From contig JAZOUN010000020.1 of NCBI GenBank assembly GCA_045658165.1, positions 1 through 24,439 on the forward strand: DNA of 24,439 bases, written 5' to 3'. Source of the DNA: UBA1081 sp045658165. GTDB taxonomy: Bacteria > Bacillota > Clostridia > Oscillospirales > Acutalibacteraceae. This document shows, one piece after another, positions 21,053 through 24,439 of this stretch. The stretch's first letter is position 1. Every line of letters starts with the position of its first letter. The notes below the pieces were generated by a model that was not told the DNA's origin, did no database searches, and saw nothing but the letters and a program-made list of their open reading frames with translations. The position numbers and the translations under genes were made by a program.

Positions 21053-22558
21053 ATGACAGAAAACGAAGTGTGCCGTGACGCTGCCAAAAGCTACTCCGAC
21101 GGACTTGAAATAGACAAGAAAACGATAAAAAGCATACTTGCCGTACTTCTCGGTGTGTTATTGCTTGTTGGTGTACTGACACAGGTCGTTCCTGCAGGCG
21201 AATATCAGACAGATGCTGCAGGTTCAATTATTGACGGTACATACACACCTGTTGAGGATTATAAAATCCCCATCTGGAAAATAGTTGCATCTCCCGTGCT
21301 TGCTTTTTCTTCAGATAATGCCACAACGGGTCTTGCAATTCTCGCAATTCTTGTTCTTGTGGGCGGTACATTCCTTATTCTTGACAGAATCAATGTATTG
21401 CGTTACATAATGGCATCAATTGTAAAAAAATTCAGTAAAAACAGATATATGCTCATTGCTGTAATGGTATTTGCAGGAATGTTCATGAGTTCCACCGCAG
21501 GTATACTTGAAGAAAGTCTTACCCTTGTGCCTATAACGGTTGCAGTTGCTCTTGCTATGGGCTGGGATTCACTTGTGGGGCTCGGCATGAGTCTTGTTTC
21601 AATTGCATTCGGCTTTACCGCAGCAACATTCAACCCCTTCAATGTCATAACTGTTCAGAAACTTGCAGGACTTGAAGTTTTTTCAGGCCTCGGTTTCAGA
21701 CTTGCTATTTTTGCGGCAGTTTATGTTTCACTTACAGCGTATCTTATTGCATATGCAAAAAGAATAGAAAAAAATCCGGCAAAATCAATTGCATACGAAA
21801 GTGATAAGCTTATCCGTGAGAAATACTCTATGGAAAAATGTATGCCCGTTCTTGATAATCAGAATGTCAGAAAAGCAACAAGAGTTTTTGTTGTATGTAT
21901 CAGTATGGTACTTGTGGGAATTATTGTATCTTTTGTGCTTAGTATTCTCGGCAGCAAAACAGGAAACGAAACACTCAGCTCAATAGGCGGTGTAGCATCT
22001 CTTGGCGCAATGGCGGTATTTTTCCCCGTGGGCGGAATTCTTGCAGGTAAAACATCAGGTCTTCACGGAAAAAAACTCTGGAAGACATTCGGCGAAGGAG
22101 TTATGACAATTCTTCCTGCATTGCCCCTTATTATTTTTGTTCTTGCAATTTCATACATTCTTGATGAAGGCAAAGTGATGCATACATTACTTTACTATAT
22201 CAATAACCTTATGCACGGTATATCTCCGTATACATCTATTCTTCTTATGTTCGGATTTATTGCCCTGCTTGAATTCTTTGTTGGCAGCGGTACAGCAAAG
22301 GCATTCCTTATTGTACCTCTTATGAGTCTTCTTTGCGATCTTCTTGGTGTAACAAGACAGTCAATGGTTGTAACATTCTGCATGGCAGACGGTTTTACAA
22401 ACCTTCTTTATCCCACAAGCGGAATTATGATTCTTGCTATAGGTATGGTCGGTGTTTCTTATAAAACATGGATTAAGTGGTCATGGAAACTGTTCCTTAC
22501 AGAAGGTGTTATTGCAGTCTTGTTTATGATGCTCGCTGTATTTACAAATTACAATTAA
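21053..22558 (+). CDS. YfcC-family (C4-dicarboxylate carrier DcuC-like) transporter
   Basis: 501 residues with about 12 membrane segments; AAGGTGA stands a few bases before the ATG. Family marks are VLTQVVPAGEYQTDAAGSI after the first helix, SSTAGILEESLTLVP in the re-entrant part of the first half, FTAATFNPFNVITVQKLAGL, and in the second half LEFFVGSGTAKAFLIVP and CMADGFTNLLYPTSGIM. Members of this family carry dicarboxylates, peptides, or arginine/ornithine; which of these applies here cannot be told. It has its own promoter, back to back with that of GH35. The zinc-ribbon gene starts 45 bases after its stop and no terminator is visible between them. Confidence 0.88.
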   Translation: MTENEVCRDAAKSYSDGLEIDKKTIKSILAVLLGVLLLVGVLTQVVPAGEYQTDAAGSIIDGTYTPVEDYKIPIWKIVASPVLAFSSDNATTGLAILAILVLVGGTFLILDRINVLRYIMASIVKKFSKNRYMLIAVMVFAGMFMSSTAGILEESLTLVPITVAVALAMGWDSLVGLGMSLVSIAFGFTAATFNPFNVITVQKLAGLEVFSGLGFRLAIFAAVYVSLTAYLIAYAKRIEKNPAKSIAYESDKLIREKYSMEKCMPVLDNQNVRKATRVFVVCISMVLVGIIVSFVLSILGSKTGNETLSSIGGVASLGAMAVFFPVGGILAGKTSGLHGKKLWKTFGEGVMTILPALPLIIFVLAISYILDEGKVMHTLLYYINNLMHGISPYTSILLMFGFIALLEFFVGSGTAKAFLIVPLMSLLCDLLGVTRQSMVVTFCMADGFTNLLYPTSGIMILAIGMVGVSYKTWIKWSWKLFLTEGVIAVLFMMLAVFTNYN

Positions 22559-22603
22559 TATAATCAGTTCAGATATATCAGTAAATGAACCGGAGGTTTT
22601 TTT

Positions 22604-23374
22604 ATGGCAAGATGTCCGCATTGTAACTATAAATTAAAACTTATCGATATCAAGGCAGAATGTCCTGTTTGTAATGCAAACATTCCCAATTACAATTGGG
22701 AGGAGAGACTTGAGGAAGATGCCGTAAACGCAGAAATTGCATTTGCAAGTTTCAGAAGAAAAACAGGTGCAATTAAAAATTCACTTTTCGGCTCAAAACA
22801 GAGAATCGCAAGATTTGTCCTTACATTCGCACCGCTTCTCTTTTTCCTTTTCCCTATGTTTACATACAGCACAAAACTTCCGTTTGCATCAGGAACACAG
22901 TCAGTTTCAATGTTGTCTCTCATTCTTGACATAATAAACGGTAAAATCGATATTATGTCGCACATCAGTTTTATGTCATTTGAAAAATCAGGCACAGCAT
23001 TTACTGTTCTTTATGCAGCACTTGTTCTTGTGGTGCTTGGTATTGTAGCAGGTGTGCTCAATTTCTTTGTGATTATCCTTTCCGGATTCGGCTATCATGC
23101 AAAGGGCAACGTTGTTCTTTGTTATATGAGTCTTGTAACATTTCTTGCGGCTGCAGTGTGTATTGCAGTTTCATCATCAATGATTGCTGCGTCAATATCA
23201 GAAATAATGGCGCTCAATCTGTCTTACAGCCTTTTCATAGGCATGGGATTTTTTATTATAAACATTGTAATGAATACAATTGCACTTAAAGAATTCAGAC
23301 CGCTGAGAAAAGAGCTTCTTGAACAGGAGCTTGAAGACATAATCAGAAAACAGAAAGAATCAGCAAAAGTATGA
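22604..23374 (+). CDS. Zinc-ribbon multi-pass membrane protein of unknown function
   Basis: 256 residues after a strong CCGGAGG site. A four-cysteine zinc ribbon begins the protein (C4, C7, C20, C23 in CPHC...CPVC). An acidic and basic linker (about 28-70) follows, then about four or five membrane segments between 70 and 232 (IARFVLTFAPLLFFLFPMF, FTVLYAALVLVVLGIVAGVL, VTFLAAAVCIAVSSSMIAAS, YSLFIGMGFFIINIVMN). The last 25 residues are a highly charged, coiled-coil-like helix (KELLEQELEDIIRKQKES). I do not recognise a named family. The stop codon overlaps the next ATG (ATGA), so it is probably translated together with the pseudouridine synthase. Confidence 0.8.
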   Translation: MARCPHCNYKLKLIDIKAECPVCNANIPNYNWEERLEEDAVNAEIAFASFRRKTGAIKNSLFGSKQRIARFVLTFAPLLFFLFPMFTYSTKLPFASGTQSVSMLSLILDIINGKIDIMSHISFMSFEKSGTAFTVLYAALVLVVLGIVAGVLNFFVIILSGFGYHAKGNVVLCYMSLVTFLAAAVCIAVSSSMIAASISEIMALNLSYSLFIGMGFFIINIVMNTIALKEFRPLRKELLEQELEDIIRKQKESAKV

Positions 23375-24339
23375 GAAGTTTTACAATAGGCAAAAATGAT
23401 GCCGATAAACGTCTTGATAAATTTATAGCAAAAGCAGCTCCCGTGCTGCCGAAAAATCTTATGTATAAATATATCAGACTCAAGCGTATAAAAGTAAACG
23501 GCAAAAAGAGTGATATTGCATTCAGGCTCAAGGAAAACGATGTTGTTGAAATGTATATCAACGATGAGTTTTTTGAAGCAACAGAGAATAAGTATGATTT
23601 TCTCAAAGCACCTAAAAGCCTTGATATAATATATGAAGATGAAAATATAATTCTTCTTAATAAAAAGGCAGGAGTTCTGTCGCATCCCGATGAAGGGGAG
23701 TATGTTGATACTCTGATAACCCGTGTGCAGAGATATCTTTACGAAAAAGGGGAGTTTGATCCGAAAAGCGAAACATCCTTTGCTCCCGCACTTGCAAACA
23801 GAATTGACCGTAACACAGGCGGAATCGTAATTGCGGCAAAAAATGCGGAAGCATTGAGAATCCTCAATGAGAAAATAAAAGACAGACAGCTGGAAAAACG
23901 ATACTTGTGTGTTGTGGTTGGACGTCCTGCAGAGAAACATGCAGTTCTTACATCATATATGATAAAGGATGAAAACAAGAACAAAGTCCGTGTTTATAAC
24001 AAACCCGTAGATGGCGGCAAAACAATGATTACGGAATATACAGTTCTTGAAACAAGAAATTCCCTCAGCCTTGTTGATGTAATTCTCCACACAGGCAGAA
24101 CACATCAGATAAGGGCACATTTTGCACATATAGGCTGTCCTCTTCTCGGAGACGGTAAGTACGGCACAAACGATATAAATAAAAAATTCGGCGGCTACAA
24201 AAAACAGCTTCTGTATTCATATAAACTCACATTCAGATTCAGTACGGACGCAGGATTGCTTTCGTATCTTAACGGCAAAACATTTGAAGCAGAGGATGTA
24301 TGGTTCAGAGATGAATTCTATGCCGATAATCTTGTATGA
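23371..24339 (+). CDS. RluA-family rRNA/tRNA pseudouridine synthase (RluC/RluD-like)
   Basis: 322 residues, starting in an ATGA overlap with the zinc-ribbon gene. Enzymes of this family turn selected uridines into pseudouridine, mostly in 23S rRNA. An S4 RNA-binding domain occupies about 10-65 (RLDKFIAKAA...RIKVNGKKSD). The catalytic domain begins with IIYEDENIILLNKKAG, and the catalytic aspartate is D146 in NRIDRNTGG, where the usual first residue His is replaced by Asn. HTGRTHQIRAHFAHIGCPLLGDGKYG lies near 245-270. The order S4 then catalytic domain is that of RluC and RluD, but the target site cannot be chosen. A strong terminator follows. Confidence 0.94.
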   Translation: MRSFTIGKNDADKRLDKFIAKAAPVLPKNLMYKYIRLKRIKVNGKKSDIAFRLKENDVVEMYINDEFFEATENKYDFLKAPKSLDIIYEDENIILLNKKAGVLSHPDEGEYVDTLITRVQRYLYEKGEFDPKSETSFAPALANRIDRNTGGIVIAAKNAEALRILNEKIKDRQLEKRYLCVVVGRPAEKHAVLTSYMIKDENKNKVRVYNKPVDGGKTMITEYTVLETRNSLSLVDVILHTGRTHQIRAHFAHIGCPLLGDGKYGTNDINKKFGGYKKQLLYSYKLTFRFSTDAGLLSYLNGKTFEAEDVWFRDEFYADNLV

Positions 24340-24346
24340 AAAAAGA

Positions 24347-24380
24347 AACGGATATCCCGCAGGATATCCGTTATTTTTTA
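24347..24380 (+). terminator. Terminator after the pseudouridine synthase gene
   Basis: AACGGATATCC, CGCA loop region and GGATATCCGTT form an 11-bp perfect stem, followed by ATTTTTT, 8 bases after the stop codon. Confidence 0.93.
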
Positions 24381-24414
24381 GTTCTTGTATATGTTGAAAA
24401 ATCCGTTCTGTTTA

Positions 24415-24439
24415 AATGAATAATGAATGATGAATATTG
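24415..24439. repeat. Start of an AT-rich tandem repeat cut by the window end
   Basis: Three imperfect 7-base units ATGAATA, ATGAATG, ATGAATA run to the window edge. This could be the left tip of another intergenic element. Too little is visible to judge. Confidence 0.35.

Overview
The window looks like chromosomal DNA from a Gram-positive, anaerobic, probably spore-forming member of the Clostridia, most likely an Oscillospiraceae/Ruminococcaceae-type gut or rumen bacterium. The reasons are: moderately AT-rich DNA with strong AGGAG-type ribosome binding sites, a YunB sporulation gene, an adjacent cysteine desulfurase-thiI pair, several secreted proteins with dockerin-like repeats, and a GH5/GH35/GPH-transporter sugar locus. 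No rRNA, tRNA, CRISPR array, insertion sequence or phage gene was seen.

Layout. (1) 1-1300: 3' part of an EF-G-type translation factor gene with its terminator. (2) 1310-3168: repeat element A, then a leftward pair, a PHP-domain phosphoesterase and a five-bladed-propeller glycosidase-like protein, with a clear promoter. (3) 3207-7898: a rightward, tightly packed cluster of an ECF-type sigma factor, its probable membrane anti-sigma factor, and four secreted proteins each ending in dockerin-like repeats, the last also carrying a cohesin-like domain. A broken fifth signal-peptide gene lies between the first two. The cluster closes with a strong terminator. (4) 8027-11199: leftward histidine phosphatase, cysteine desulfurase and ThiI. 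The last two form a sulfur-transfer pair for tRNA thiolation, and a perfect 20-bp palindrome abuts the desulfurase ribosome binding site. (5) 11263-13981: yunB, then ligA with its own extended -10 promoter. (6) 13976-15178: a HAD-family hydrolase gene bracketed by repeat elements B and C in opposite orientation. (7) 15224-20939: GPH sugar symporter, secreted GH5 glucanase with an unusual C-terminal tail, and, leftward, a cytoplasmic GH35 beta-galactosidase coupled to a TRIC/UPF0126 membrane protein. (8) 20994-24380: YfcC-family transporter, a zinc-ribbon membrane protein and an RluA-family pseudouridine synthase, with a terminator.

The two most interesting signals are the sigma/anti-sigma/dockerin cluster, which could be a regulated surface-assembly or sensing system, and the A/B/C repeat family. 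The repeats share asymmetric tips but have different cores. Copies B and C would place complementary sequence at the two ends of the HAD transcript. Starts were chosen from ribosome binding sites and family N-termini; several differ from the longest open frame, including TTG starts at 5317 and 10343.
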